A stretch of DNA of 64,000 bases from Alistipes sp. (lineage in GTDB: Bacteria; Bacteroidota; Bacteroidia; Bacteroidales; Rikenellaceae), in the NCBI GenBank assembly GCA_017936685.1, contig JAGBFA010000007.1, positions 1 to 64,000 of the forward strand, written 5' to 3'. This document shows, piece by piece, positions 46,731-55,387 of the stretch. Made by a program: the position numbers and the translations under genes. The notes beneath the pieces are model-generated. The model was not told where the DNA came from. It searched no databases and saw nothing but the letters and a program-made list of their open reading frames with translations. The stretch's first letter is position 1, and each line of letters starts with the position of its first letter.

Positions 46731-47492
46731 TTACTCTTCCGACTTGTCCGCCACCAATATACGTCCGCAATACTCGCAGACGATGAGCTTCTTTCCCTGA
46801 CGAATATCCACCTGACGCTGAGGAGGTATGCGATTGAAGCAGCCGCCGCATGCGTCGCGGGTAACGGTGACTACGGCAAGGCCGTTGTGCACATTGCTGC
46901 GGATACGGTTGTAAGCTGCCAAAAGACGCTCGTCGATGGGAGACTTGGCCTTTGCGGCCTTGGCCTCCAAGTCGGCCACCTGCTGTGCGGTCTCGGCCTC
47001 GATCGACTCCAACTCCTCCTTCTTGGCGTTGTAGTCCACGGTGCGCTCCTCGACCTGGGTCTGAGTCTGCTCGACCTGCGCCTTCTTGGCCTTGATGCCT
47101 GCGGCATACTCCTTCAAACGCTTCTCGGCCAGCTCGATCTCCAACTCCTGATATTCGATCTCCTTGGAGATGGCATCGTACTCGCGGTTGTTGCGTACAT
47201 TGTTCTGCTGCTCCTTGTAGTTGCCGATCATGATCTTGGCCTGATCCACCTCGCGCTTACGCTGACGAGTGAGCGTATTGAGCTCCTCGATCTCGGCATT
47301 GATGTTCTCGATACGAGTGTTCAAGCCGGCAAGTTCGTCTTCAAGATCCTGAACCTCCAACGGAAGCTCGCCCTTCACCTTGTTGATCTCATCGATCTGA
47401 GAATCGATCTTCTGCAACTCGTAAAGAGCCAGTATCTTCTCCTGCATCGAGTAGTCAACGTCGCTTGTCTTCTTCTGTGCCATATATGTCAT
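46731..47492 (-). CDS. Coiled-coil protein with C-terminal C4 zinc ribbon
   Basis: A 253-residue (250 if started at the second ATG, MAQKKTS) cytoplasmic protein. Residues about 20-190 form a long coiled coil with heptad Leu/Ile/Val and many Glu and Lys. The C-terminus has two Cys pairs, CGGCFNR and CEYCGRIL, making a zf-RING_7-type C4 zinc ribbon. Family members are widespread but poorly understood, possibly nucleic-acid binding. It is the last gene of a run of five with 3-12 bp spacing. Palindromic element G abuts its stop. Confidence 0.9.
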   Translation of the reverse strand: MTYMAQKKTSDVDYSMQEKILALYELQKIDSQIDEINKVKGELPLEVQDLEDELAGLNTRIENINAEIEELNTLTRQRKREVDQAKIMIGNYKEQQNNVRNNREYDAISKEIEYQELEIELAEKRLKEYAAGIKAKKAQVEQTQTQVEERTVDYNAKKEELESIEAETAQQVADLEAKAAKAKSPIDERLLAAYNRIRSNVHNGLAVVTVTRDACGGCFNRIPPQRQVDIRQGKKLIVCEYCGRILVADKSEE

Positions 47493-47501
47493 AAAGTTAT
47501 T

Positions 47502-48290
47502 TTAGACCAAGTAATTTACCGGATTGCAAGAGCATAAACTCTTGCGAACGGCAAAGGTACATAAATTTTTCGATAAAATATCAAATAAAATCTGAATTGC
47601 GCAAATTTCGCTTTCGAAATGACCGATATCGGCTATTATCATACCTTTCTCGCCGCGCATGAAGTCGTTGTAGCGCAGGTCGGCCGTAAGGTAGAGATCG
47701 GCTCCGGCGGCCACGGCAGTGTCGATGAGCGAGCCTCCGGCACCCGTGCAGACGGCAATGCGCCGCACCGTGCGTCCGGCGGCTATGGCGTTATGCCGCA
47801 CGGCACCCACCTCGAACAGAGCCTTCACTCTGCGCAGGAAGGCCACGGCATCTTCCGCCGCGGGCAGCTCGCCCACCACGCCGAATCCGACCGTATCGTC
47901 GGCCGGCGAGGGTTGCAGCACCCGCATCTCGGCAAGACCCGTCATCTGCCCCACGCGCCAGCTCATGCCGCCGCGCGCGCTGTCGAGATTGGTGTGGCAT
48001 GCGTAAAGCGCGATGCCGCTGCGTATGGCACGCTCGACGCAACGCTCCACATACGATGCCGAATTGAACCGCTTCAATGCGTGGAAGACTATGGGGTGGT
48101 GCGTGATGATCATATCGCACCCCTCGGCCTCGGCCTCGTCGATAACCGCTTCGGTCACATCGACTGCCAGCAATGCGCGGTGCACCTCGTCGTCGTCGCG
48201 ACCCACGACGAGTCCCGAATTATCGTAAGACTCCTGCAACGACAGCGGGGCAAAACGCTCGATGACGGTGGTTATATCTTTGATCTTCAT
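47502..48290 (-). CDS. Nif3-like dinuclear metal-centre protein
   Basis: A 262-residue member of the NIF3/YbgI (DUF34) family. Metal-binding motifs are present: MIITHHPIVF, ACHTNLDSARGG and ADIGHFESE. This is the short form without the inserted PII-like domain. Proposed activity is as a cyclohydrolase or metal chaperone-like enzyme; the true substrate is unsettled. The extended C-terminus (KNLCTFAVRKSLCSCNPVNYLV) is a little Cys-rich. It starts 3 bp after the MerR gene stops and is followed by the zinc-ribbon gene after 9 bp, a pairing common in Bacteroidota. Confidence 0.92.
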   Translation of the reverse strand: MKIKDITTVIERFAPLSLQESYDNSGLVVGRDDDEVHRALLAVDVTEAVIDEAEAEGCDMIITHHPIVFHALKRFNSASYVERCVERAIRSGIALYACHTNLDSARGGMSWRVGQMTGLAEMRVLQPSPADDTVGFGVVGELPAAEDAVAFLRRVKALFEVGAVRHNAIAAGRTVRRIAVCTGAGGSLIDTAVAAGADLYLTADLRYNDFMRGEKGMIIADIGHFESEICAIQILFDILSKNLCTFAVRKSLCSCNPVNYLV

Positions 48291-48293
48291 AGG

Positions 48294-48935
48294 CTAAAAC
48301 AGCGATTGTTCGTAAAACGGGAACAGCTCCTTCTCCTCGTCGCTTTTGCGGCGGCGACGCTTGGGCGCGGGTTTGCCGACAGGGTTCTCCACCTCCGGCA
48401 ACTCCACGTCCGACGGCTCCACGGCACTCTGTTCCTCGGACGGCTGCTCCGGCTCGGGATCGAGCATATCGCCGACCGCCCGATTAGCGGAGATCGGCCT
48501 CGACGGCTGCTGCGCAGCGGCTGCGGGCGTCTCCTGCACCGGTATCATCTCCTCCGCGCCCTGAGGATCGGGCTGGTCGACCGGCTCGTCGGGCTGCACG
48601 TATGCGGCCTTGCCGTCATCTTTGAGCGACTCTCGCACCTCTACCAGCATGGCCCGGATATTTTGCAGACGCTCCAACAGCGAAGCATCGCCCGCCACTG
48701 CGCGGCGGTTGTGCTTCATCGTGCGGTTGGCACCCTCCAATGTCATGCCCTTCTCCTTGACCAGATGGTAGATCAGTTTCAGATTTTCGACATCTTCGGG
48801 TGTGAACAACCGGTTGCCCTTCTTGTTTTTCCGCGGTCGGATACAGTCGAACTTCGACTCCCAGTAACGTATGAGCGACGCATTTACGTCGAACATCTCC
48901 GTCACCTCGCCCATCGTGTAGAGTAATTTAGCCAT
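48294..48935 (-). CDS. MerR-family transcriptional regulator
   Basis: A 213-residue protein. The N-terminal winged-helix domain (about 1-75; LLYTMGEVTEMFDVNASLIRYWESK and NRLFTPEDVENLKLIYHLVKEK) is MerR type. A short helical linker follows, then about 90 disordered residues rich in Glu, Pro and Ala, ending in a basic KRRRRKSDEEKE patch. No effector-binding domain or metal cysteines are visible. Its place between rRNA methyltransferase and Nif3 genes suggests a housekeeping role; the target is unknown. Confidence 0.88.
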   Translation of the reverse strand: MAKLLYTMGEVTEMFDVNASLIRYWESKFDCIRPRKNKKGNRLFTPEDVENLKLIYHLVKEKGMTLEGANRTMKHNRRAVAGDASLLERLQNIRAMLVEVRESLKDDGKAAYVQPDEPVDQPDPQGAEEMIPVQETPAAAAQQPSRPISANRAVGDMLDPEPEQPSEEQSAVEPSDVELPEVENPVGKPAPKRRRRKSDEEKELFPFYEQSLF

Positions 48936-48939
48936 CTTA

Positions 48940-50307
48940 TCAGTTTTTAATAATTCTCAAATCCTTGGGGTACATGTTATTGCACCTTGCCCCTATGCGC
49001 TTGACGAAACCTATCGGCAGGCCGTCGCACACCACGGCATTGATGCCCTCGCAGAAGCCTGCGGCCGCGATATCCGCACGCCGCAGGTATGCCAGAGCCT
49101 CGTCGCGGCTCACCTCCGTTCGCGGCACGGCATCGGGATCCAGCCCGACATAGAGTGCCAGCGCATGGTCGGGGCGCAGCACCCCCTTGAATATCTGTCC
49201 CATGGCCACCCCCGAGTATATCACCGACAGCGACTCCGACAGCGACCTCACGTCGTCGAACGCTGCCGTCCGGTAGCCGTATATCGTATCGCCCGCGCTG
49301 CGGAATGTCATCTGCCCGGCATCGCGCACCCATCGCGCAAGCTCCGCCGCCGACCTCCTGTCGACCGGCGCGAAGACCGACCGGCGCGCCTTGACCGTGG
49401 CACGGCCGCGCGCATCGTCGCCCCTCTTGCGCGCCACGGCCACGAAGAAACCTTCGCCGCGCGCACTGCCCGGATAGAAGTGGAACGTCTGGAATGCACC
49501 CACATGCGAGGCCACGATGCCCCACTGCGGCCGACACTTCAATTCGGCCGTCGGTTCCAGCTCGCCGCCCCACTGCTCCATGATCCATTTCACCACCTCC
49601 TCGTCCTCGGTGCGGTTGAACGTGCAGGTGCTGTATATCAGTATGCCGCCCCTGCGCAGCGTCCGCCACGCCTCGGCCACGATCTGCCGCTGCCGACGGG
49701 CGCACATCTCCACCGCGCCCTGCGACCACTCCGAGCGAGCCTCCTCCATCTTGCGGAACATACCCTCGCCCGAGCACGGCGCATCGACGGCCACCACGTC
49801 GAACCACTCCTCGAATGCCGCCACGTGCTGCGGTTCGTTGCACGTCACGACCACATTACCCAAGCCCCAGCGGCGCACGTTGTCGGCCAGTATCGCGGCG
49901 CGGCTGCGGTTGATCTCGTTGGCCACCACAAGCCCCTCGCTACCCACGAGCGTCGAGTAGATGGTGCTCTTGCCGCCCGGTGCTGCACACATGTCGAGCA
50001 CGCGCGCCCCGTCGAGCGGCTCGTCGCGCAAGATGTAGTCGACGAACTGCGACGAGGCCTCCTGCACGTAGTAGGCACCGGCATGCAATGCCGGATCGAG
50101 CGTGAACTGCGGCCGCTCGTCGAGGTAGCGTCCGTAGCGGCTCCACCCTATCGGCTCGCCCGCAAGCGTCGAGCGGCAGGGCTTGGCCGCATTGAGTCGG
50201 TACGACACCGTGGGCGGCGTATCGAGTGCGCGGCATAACGCCTCGGCGCGCTCGGCACCCATCTCGCGGCGCATGGTCTCGACGAATCTTTCAGGCAGGC
50301 TGATCAT
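48940..50307 (-). CDS. rsmF: rRNA cytosine-C5 methyltransferase (RsmF/NOL1-NOP2-Sun family)
   Basis: A 455-residue SAM-dependent RNA m5C methyltransferase. The Rossmann core has VLDMCAAPGGKSTI (SAM binding), VDAPCSGEGMFRK (first catalytic Cys) and LIYSTCTFNRTEDEEVV (second Cys of the NSUN pair). The C-terminal 150 residues form an RsmF-type PUA-like extension (GEGFFVAVARKRGDD onward). It is co-oriented and spaced by 12 bp from the deoxynucleoside kinase gene and 4 bp from the MerR gene. Confidence 0.94.
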   Translation of the reverse strand: MISLPERFVETMRREMGAERAEALCRALDTPPTVSYRLNAAKPCRSTLAGEPIGWSRYGRYLDERPQFTLDPALHAGAYYVQEASSQFVDYILRDEPLDGARVLDMCAAPGGKSTIYSTLVGSEGLVVANEINRSRAAILADNVRRWGLGNVVVTCNEPQHVAAFEEWFDVVAVDAPCSGEGMFRKMEEARSEWSQGAVEMCARRQRQIVAEAWRTLRRGGILIYSTCTFNRTEDEEVVKWIMEQWGGELEPTAELKCRPQWGIVASHVGAFQTFHFYPGSARGEGFFVAVARKRGDDARGRATVKARRSVFAPVDRRSAAELARWVRDAGQMTFRSAGDTIYGYRTAAFDDVRSLSESLSVIYSGVAMGQIFKGVLRPDHALALYVGLDPDAVPRTEVSRDEALAYLRRADIAAAGFCEGINAVVCDGLPIGFVKRIGARCNNMYPKDLRIIKN

Positions 50308-50319
50308 TCGGCATAGCGT

Positions 50320-50928
50320 TTATCGGCCGGCACGGGCATCGAGCTGCTCGCAGATGCGGTCTATGATAGAGGGATCGCGCACGAAGTCGTCGACGTCCTT
50401 GTCGATTATCATCACCTCGCCGTCGTATATGTTGTCGATCCAGTTGTCGTACTTCTCGTTGAGACGGCGCAGATAGTCCTCGTCGATGTTCTGCTCGTAA
50501 TCGCGGCCGCGCAGCTTGATCTGCGATATGAGCGTAGGCACACTCGCTTTAAGATAGATCAGCACGTCGGGGCGCGGTATGATATGCGACTGTATGTCGA
50601 ATATCTTCATATAGGTGCCGAAATCGCGGCTCGACATGAGTCCCATCTGATGGAGGTTGTCGGCGAAGATATGTGCGTCCTCGTAGATCGTGCGATCCTG
50701 AAACACGTTGGGCGAGCCGTCCGAGAGCATCGTGACGGTCTGCTGTATGCGGCTGCCGAGGAACCACATCTGAAACTGGAACGCCCAACGGCTCATATCC
50801 TCGTAGAAGTCGCCGATATAGGGGTTGTCAACATCTTCATAATAGGCCTTTGCGCCGTAACGCACCGTCAGAATCTCCGTCAGCGTGGTCTTCCCGCTGC
50901 CGATATTGCCTGCAATAGCGATGTACAT
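50320..50928 (-). CDS. Deoxynucleoside kinase
   Basis: A 202-residue dNK/dGK-family enzyme that phosphorylates deoxynucleosides for salvage. The P-loop AGNIGSGKTTL is at residues 6-16. The DRTIYEDAHIFA segment provides the catalytic DRS-like motif, and LRGRDYEQNID the lid region. Substrate preference cannot be fixed by eye. It is the likely first gene of the run ending at 46731; no convincing promoter is visible in the 74 bp before it. Confidence 0.93.
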   Translation of the reverse strand: MYIAIAGNIGSGKTTLTEILTVRYGAKAYYEDVDNPYIGDFYEDMSRWAFQFQMWFLGSRIQQTVTMLSDGSPNVFQDRTIYEDAHIFADNLHQMGLMSSRDFGTYMKIFDIQSHIIPRPDVLIYLKASVPTLISQIKLRGRDYEQNIDEDYLRRLNEKYDNWIDNIYDGEVMIIDKDVDDFVRDPSIIDRICEQLDARAGR

Positions 50929-51002
50929 AAATATAGTCTGAGGTTAATAATTATTTCATTTCCGTTTTACAATATATATCAATCAGGCCGATGCCGCGAG
51001 CA

Positions 51003-52460
51003 TCAAACATACTCGGCCAGCGACTCGGCCACACGCCTGTCGTTCGACAGGCGAGGCACCTTGTTGCGCCCGCAACCTTTCAACCAGCGTTCGAACCCGC
51101 CGCGCGGCACCTCCACCACCTCGGCCACAGAAAGCGTGCTGCGGCGTTTGGCATCGTAGTCGGAGTTTATGCGCCGCAAAGCCCCGTCCAGCACCTCGGC
51201 GAACCGCGCCATGTCGTCGGGACGACGGCCGAACTCCACATACCACTCGTGCGCACCCGGCCGCAATATGGTCATATAGCGCGGAGCCACGCTGTACTCC
51301 TCCACGCGGCAGCCGCACTCGCGGCACGCCTCCATCAAGGCGCGTTCGGCATTCTCGGCCACCACCTCCTCGCCGAAGACGTTGATATACTGCCGTGTGC
51401 GCCCCACCACCTTCACTCTGTAAGGCCTCACGGAGGTCACCCTCACCACATCGCCTATCTCGTAACGCCACAGCCCGCCGCAGGTGGTTATCACCGGGGC
51501 ATACTCCACACCCTCGGCCACGCCCTCCAACGGCAGCACCTCGTCGCCGCGGCGGAACTCGTAGTAGATGCCGTAGTCCATCATCAGCAGCATGTCGTCG
51601 CGACGCTCGTCGTCGGCAATGGCGAAGAAGCCCTCCGAGGCGTTGTAGGTCTCCACGTAGTGCATCTGCTGCGAGGGTATCAGCTCCTCGAATGCCTTGC
51701 GATAGGGCGCGAAGCTCACTCCGCCGTGCATGAACAGCTCCATGCCCGGCCACACCTGACAGATGTCGGCCTTGCCCGTCGACTCCAACACCCTGCGCAT
51801 CAGAGCCAGATTCCACGACGGCACACCGGCCAACGCCCGTATGTCGCACCCGACGCACTCTCTGACGATGGCCTCGCACTTGCAGTCGAAATCCTCCATC
51901 AGAGCCGTCCGCATCGAGGGACGACGCAACGGCGACGCATAACGCGTGTTGTGCAGTAGCAGCCCCGACAGATCGCCCGTCAGATAGCCCTGCTCCTGCA
52001 AGCACGAGCCGCCGAGCGTCAGCGTCCGGCCGCGGAACATCTGCGACGAGGGGTTACCCGCAAGATACAGGGTCACCACGTCGGCCATACCGCGCAGATG
52101 ACACCTCCACTGCGACTTGCGCGTCAGCGGTATATACTTGCTGCGCGACGAAGTGGTGCCCGACGAACGGGCGAACATATCCACCCTGCCGCGGCACGCC
52201 ACCATCTTCGCCCCCGACATCATGCGGTCGATATAGTAGCCGTAGGAGTCGTAATCCGTCGGAGAAACCCGACTCCGAAACTCCTCCTCGCTGCAATTCT
52301 CCCCCAAGCCGTGCCTTAGGGCGAACTCCGTGGAGCGCGCATCGTGCAATATGGCATGCAGTGTATCGCGCTGCACCTGCCGCGGATCGTCGCGCCACCC
52401 GTCTATGGCACGCAGACGATGCGAAAACACACTTTTAAGAACTCTCTCCTTAACCGACAT
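51003..52460 (-). CDS. GH3 auxin-responsive-promoter family protein (acyl-adenylate forming)
   Basis: A 485-residue protein (487 if started at ATG 52466) of the GH3 family found in many Bacteroidota. The adenylate-forming signature is ARSSGTTSSRSKYIPLT (about 97-113). Later motifs are HYVETYNASEGFFAIADD and WRYEIGDVVRV, typical of the ANL/GH3 ATP site. Plant GH3 enzymes join acyl acids to amino acids; the bacterial substrate is unknown. It lies 74 bp upstream of the deoxynucleoside kinase gene and may be co-transcribed with it. Confidence 0.9.
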   Translation of the reverse strand: MSVKERVLKSVFSHRLRAIDGWRDDPRQVQRDTLHAILHDARSTEFALRHGLGENCSEEEFRSRVSPTDYDSYGYYIDRMMSGAKMVACRGRVDMFARSSGTTSSRSKYIPLTRKSQWRCHLRGMADVVTLYLAGNPSSQMFRGRTLTLGGSCLQEQGYLTGDLSGLLLHNTRYASPLRRPSMRTALMEDFDCKCEAIVRECVGCDIRALAGVPSWNLALMRRVLESTGKADICQVWPGMELFMHGGVSFAPYRKAFEELIPSQQMHYVETYNASEGFFAIADDERRDDMLLMMDYGIYYEFRRGDEVLPLEGVAEGVEYAPVITTCGGLWRYEIGDVVRVTSVRPYRVKVVGRTRQYINVFGEEVVAENAERALMEACRECGCRVEEYSVAPRYMTILRPGAHEWYVEFGRRPDDMARFAEVLDGALRRINSDYDAKRRSTLSVAEVVEVPRGGFERWLKGCGRNKVPRLSNDRRVAESLAEYV

Positions 52461-52602
52461 AAGCATTCCCTATTAGTTCAACCCAACGTCGGTCTCTTCA
52501 TCTATATCTCGTCGACCGTTCGGGACGGTCTTGTCAAATATACTCTTTAAATTCGTACAAAAATTCGTCCGCACGCAAGCCGCAGCTGCTCAGTTCCCCG
52601 TC

Positions 52603-52729
52603 TGCAAAACCGGCACCGCACGTATGCACCGCGCCACGATCGGCAAAAGCTCTTGCTCAGAACACCTGCCCCGCCTACAAAACCGTCACACTGCACGTAT
52701 GCACCGCGCAAGGTACGCAAAGGCTCTAA
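52603..52729. repeat. Imperfect direct repeat of about 50 bp, two copies
   Basis: 'CAAAACCG' then 'GCACGTATGCACCGCGC' and 'GCAAA.GCTCT' occur in the same order at about 52603-52655 and 52677-52729. The second copy overlaps the trkA stop codon (52726). The two differ by small insertions, and this is a different family from the palindromic elements. Confidence 0.6.
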
Positions 52730-54066
52730 TTAAAATAATCGCCTATGCGCGTCACCGACTCGGGCATGGCGAATACCACCACGCGGTCGTAGGCGTTGAT
52801 CTGCGTGTTGCCCACGGCGATAAACACCTTGTCGCCGCGCACAATGCCGCCCACGACGGCATCGGAGGGCAGACCCAGATCGCGTATGCGCGACTTGGTT
52901 GCGGGCGAATTGGGCTTGACGATGAACTCCAACACCTCGGCCTGACTGCCCGTCAGACACTTTATGGCCTGCACGTCGGTCGACATCGTGAAACGGAATA
53001 TGTTAGATGCCGTCACCAGCTTCTTGTTGATGATCGTATCCACGCCCACGCTCTCGGCCAGCGAGATGTAGTTGATGTTCTCCACCTCGGCTATAACCTT
53101 CTTCACGCCCATGCGCTTGGCCAGCATCGCCGCGAGGATATTGGTCTCGCTGCGCCCCGTTACGGCCACAAACGCGTCCATACTCGACAGATCCTCCTCG
53201 ACCATGGCTTCGGTATTGCGCCCGTCCTCGTTGATGATAAGCGTGCGGTCGAGCATCTCGGCCAGACGATAGGCCTTGTCGGCGTTGTAGTCGATGAGCT
53301 TTATGTTGACCTCGTCCTGCAATTCGGTGGCTATGCGCACGCCGATGCGCGAGCCGCCCAATATCATCATGTTCTTGATCGCCACGCCGCGACGTCCCGA
53401 CAATGCAAGCACCTCATCGGCGGCACTGTGGCGCGCTATGGCATAGACCATGTCGTCCTCCTCGAAGCGGTCGTCGGCAGTGGGTATTATCGTGTGGCTG
53501 CCGCGCACGATGGCCACCGTGCGATAGTTCAGCTCGGACTCGTCGCCGCCGAAATCGAGCACTCCGCGCCCCAGAAGCGGCGAGGTAAGCTCCAAACGGA
53601 ATGCCACCAGCGAGAGTTTGCCTCCCGAAAAATCGACATACTCCGTCGTCGACGAGTGACCCAGCAGGTTGATCACCTCGCGTGCGGCGATCTGCTCGGG
53701 ATAGAACAGGTAGTCGATGCCCATGTTGATGAATACCTCCTTGCTGTTGGGTTCCAGATACTCGTTGTTGTCGACGCGGGCGATCGACTTCTTGGCACCC
53801 AGCTGCTTGGCCATCACGGCCGAGAGAATGTTGTCGTTCTCAACCGAGTGCACGGCGATGAACAGGTCACACTTGCGCGCACCCGCCTTGCGCAACACGC
53901 TGAACGAGGTGGTGTCGCCCTCGACGGTGATCACATCGGCCAGATTGCCGATCTCGGCCAGAGCCTTCGTATCTATGTCAGCCACCGTAATATCGTGTCC
54001 GTTGCCGCTCAACATCTTGGCAAGATGGCTGCCCATGTCGCCCGCTCCGGCTATCACTATCTTCAT
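52726..54066 (-). CDS. trkA: TrkA-type K+ uptake regulatory subunit
   Basis: A 446-residue cytoplasmic NAD-binding regulator of a Trk/Ktr potassium transporter. It has two RCK units: the first TrkA-N with GAGDMGSHLAKML (7-19) and a TrkA-C near 150-220 (KLSLVAFRLELTSPLLGRGV), the second starting at MMILGGSRIGVRIA (about 232-245) with its TrkA-C near 370-440. Length is typical of full TrkA. The membrane partner (trkH) is not next to it in this window; the downstream gene is GH3. It is divergent from the small membrane-protein pair. Confidence 0.94.
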   Translation of the reverse strand: MKIVIAGAGDMGSHLAKMLSGNGHDITVADIDTKALAEIGNLADVITVEGDTTSFSVLRKAGARKCDLFIAVHSVENDNILSAVMAKQLGAKKSIARVDNNEYLEPNSKEVFINMGIDYLFYPEQIAAREVINLLGHSSTTEYVDFSGGKLSLVAFRLELTSPLLGRGVLDFGGDESELNYRTVAIVRGSHTIIPTADDRFEEDDMVYAIARHSAADEVLALSGRRGVAIKNMMILGGSRIGVRIATELQDEVNIKLIDYNADKAYRLAEMLDRTLIINEDGRNTEAMVEEDLSSMDAFVAVTGRSETNILAAMLAKRMGVKKVIAEVENINYISLAESVGVDTIINKKLVTASNIFRFTMSTDVQAIKCLTGSQAEVLEFIVKPNSPATKSRIRDLGLPSDAVVGGIVRGDKVFIAVGNTQINAYDRVVVFAMPESVTRIGDYFN

Positions 54067-54132
54067 AACTCCCTACTGTATAACTGAATATAACCCAGCA
54101 TCGGCCACGCGTGAAATATCGCGGCCGACAAG

Positions 54133-54164
54133 TTTGCATATTACCCTGCAAATATATAAATTTG
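54133..54164 (+). promoter_or_regulatory. Promoter of the small membrane-protein pair, overlapping a trkA -7 box
   Basis: Plus strand TTTG (54133-54136), 20 bp, TAAATTTG (54157-54164). Directly beside it on the minus strand is TATATTTG (54149-54156), a good -7 box for trkA but without a clear -33. The two -7 boxes are back to back, as between rsmE and the peptidase gene. Confidence 0.68.
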
Positions 54165-54226
54165 CGGTGAATTTACGAAAGTAAAATCCGATTTTTAGAG
54201 TTCGTATCCGAGTAAAAAGTTAGAGT

Positions 54227-54478
54227 ATGCCGAGCTGGTTGACCGTATTCCTGATAGCACTTGCCGCCGTGGCCTTCTTCACGCTGGCCATGTCGCTGAC
54301 ACTCATATTCAAAGGCCATAACATCGACTCCGAGATAGCCACCAACAAGAACATGCAGCGATTGGGCATAAAGTGCGCCGTGCAGGAGTCGCGCGAAGAT
54401 ACGGGCACGGACAACTGTCACGGCGTGGGCTGCACGGGCAACTGCTCGGCCTGCGACATAGAACAACCGGCAAAATGA
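54227..54478 (+). CDS. Small single-span membrane protein with Cys-rich tail
   Basis: An 83-residue protein: one hydrophobic helix (about 4-28, WLTVFLIALAAVAFFTLAMSL), then a polar region, then a Cys cluster CHGVGCTGNCSACD (about 64-77) with spacing C-x4-C-x3-C-x2-C that could hold a metal. I do not recognise the family; such short Cys-tailed membrane proteins do occur in Bacteroidales. Its stop overlaps the start of the next gene (ATGA), so the two are coupled. The Cys tail probably faces the cytoplasm if the short N-terminus is outside, which is inference. Confidence 0.78.
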   Translation: MPSWLTVFLIALAAVAFFTLAMSLTLIFKGHNIDSEIATNKNMQRLGIKCAVQESREDTGTDNCHGVGCTGNCSACDIEQPAK

Positions 54479-54954
54479 TGAACACCGACAACCACAACCC
54501 CAAGCAGCCGAGCGGCCGCACCGCCGAGTGGCTCTGCCGCAACTGCAACTCTCTCAACGCAGCGGAGGCTCCGGCGTGCGTCTACTGCCATGCCGACCGC
54601 CCCGAGGAGCAGACGGTCGAGAAACAGCCGGCGACCGATGAGCAGGCTGCCGAGGGAGAGCAACAGCCGATTATCCGCCGCGAGTCGTACTCCAACCCCG
54701 CACCCGCCGCGCCGGCGAAATACACCTTCCGCGAGAGCGTGCTCATAACCTCGGCCGACATCATACTATTCGTAGGTCTGTTCTGCGCGTTCGCCGCCTT
54801 GATAGCTCCGGCTTTCATCGACGGCGACATACCCAACCTGCATCTCTACTCCATCGTCGGAGCCATAGCACTCTTTGCGTGGGGCATGATCTCGTGGGCA
54901 CTGCTGCGATGCGTAGCCGACATCTCACGCCGTCTGCGCCACAACGACAAGTAG
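54475..54954 (+). CDS. Membrane protein with N-terminal RanBP2-type zinc finger
   Basis: A 159-residue protein. Residues about 18-40 (WLCRNCNSLNAAEAPACVYC) have the C-x2-C-x10-C-x2-C spacing of RanBP2-type zinc fingers. A disordered Gln/Glu/Pro linker follows (about 45-80), then two hydrophobic helices (about 90-112 and 124-145), ending in a basic tail. The zinc finger would be cytoplasmic. It is coupled to the upstream Cys-tailed membrane protein, so both may work together. Function unknown. Confidence 0.78.
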   Translation: MMNTDNHNPKQPSGRTAEWLCRNCNSLNAAEAPACVYCHADRPEEQTVEKQPATDEQAAEGEQQPIIRRESYSNPAPAAPAKYTFRESVLITSADIILFVGLFCAFAALIAPAFIDGDIPNLHLYSIVGAIALFAWGMISWALLRCVADISRRLRHNDK

Positions 54955-54959
54955 CCAAA

Positions 54960-55360
54960 AGATTTCTCGATTACGCTCGAAATTACAATCCTCAACATGT
55001 CGTCGGTTCACTCCACTACGTTACGCTCAGAATGACAGGACGCATATTGCTGTCACTCCGAGGAGCCGCAGGCGACGTGGGAGTCTCGCCGTCGGGAGCA
55101 CGGTTTGACATATGGGAGTCTATCGACCGAAAAGAGCGTTTGTCGTCCTCAAACAGAGATTCTCACGTCGCGATTTTTAATCGCTCCTCAGAATGACAAG
55201 CCCTCCGTGTCATTCTGAACGAAGTGTAACGCAGTGAAGAATCTGGGGACGACAAGGCATATTGACCACGCACGTCTTCCCCAACCAGATTCTTCGTTTC
55301 ATTTCATTCCACTCAGAATGACACAATAGCGAAAATACACTCCAACGAGTTATACCCACT
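54960..55360. repeat. Interspersed repeat block R6, with linker but no palindrome
   Basis: A CACTCCGAGGAGCCGCAGGCGACGTGGGAGTCTC arm (about 55051-55087) and facing GAGATTCTCACGTCGCG...CTCCTCAGAATGACA arm (about 55155-55198), then TGTCATTCTGAACG...GAAGAATCTGG and its facing CCAGATTCTTCG...CAGAATGACA. At 55317-55354 the usual linker is recognisable (AATGACACAATAGCGAAAATAC...CCAACGAGTTAT), but the TTTTTCGTCAAAAGG palindrome that should follow is missing before the Sel1 gene stop. Confidence 0.78.
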
Positions 55361-55387
55361 TATTCGCTATCGGCACGCCTGCCCAAA

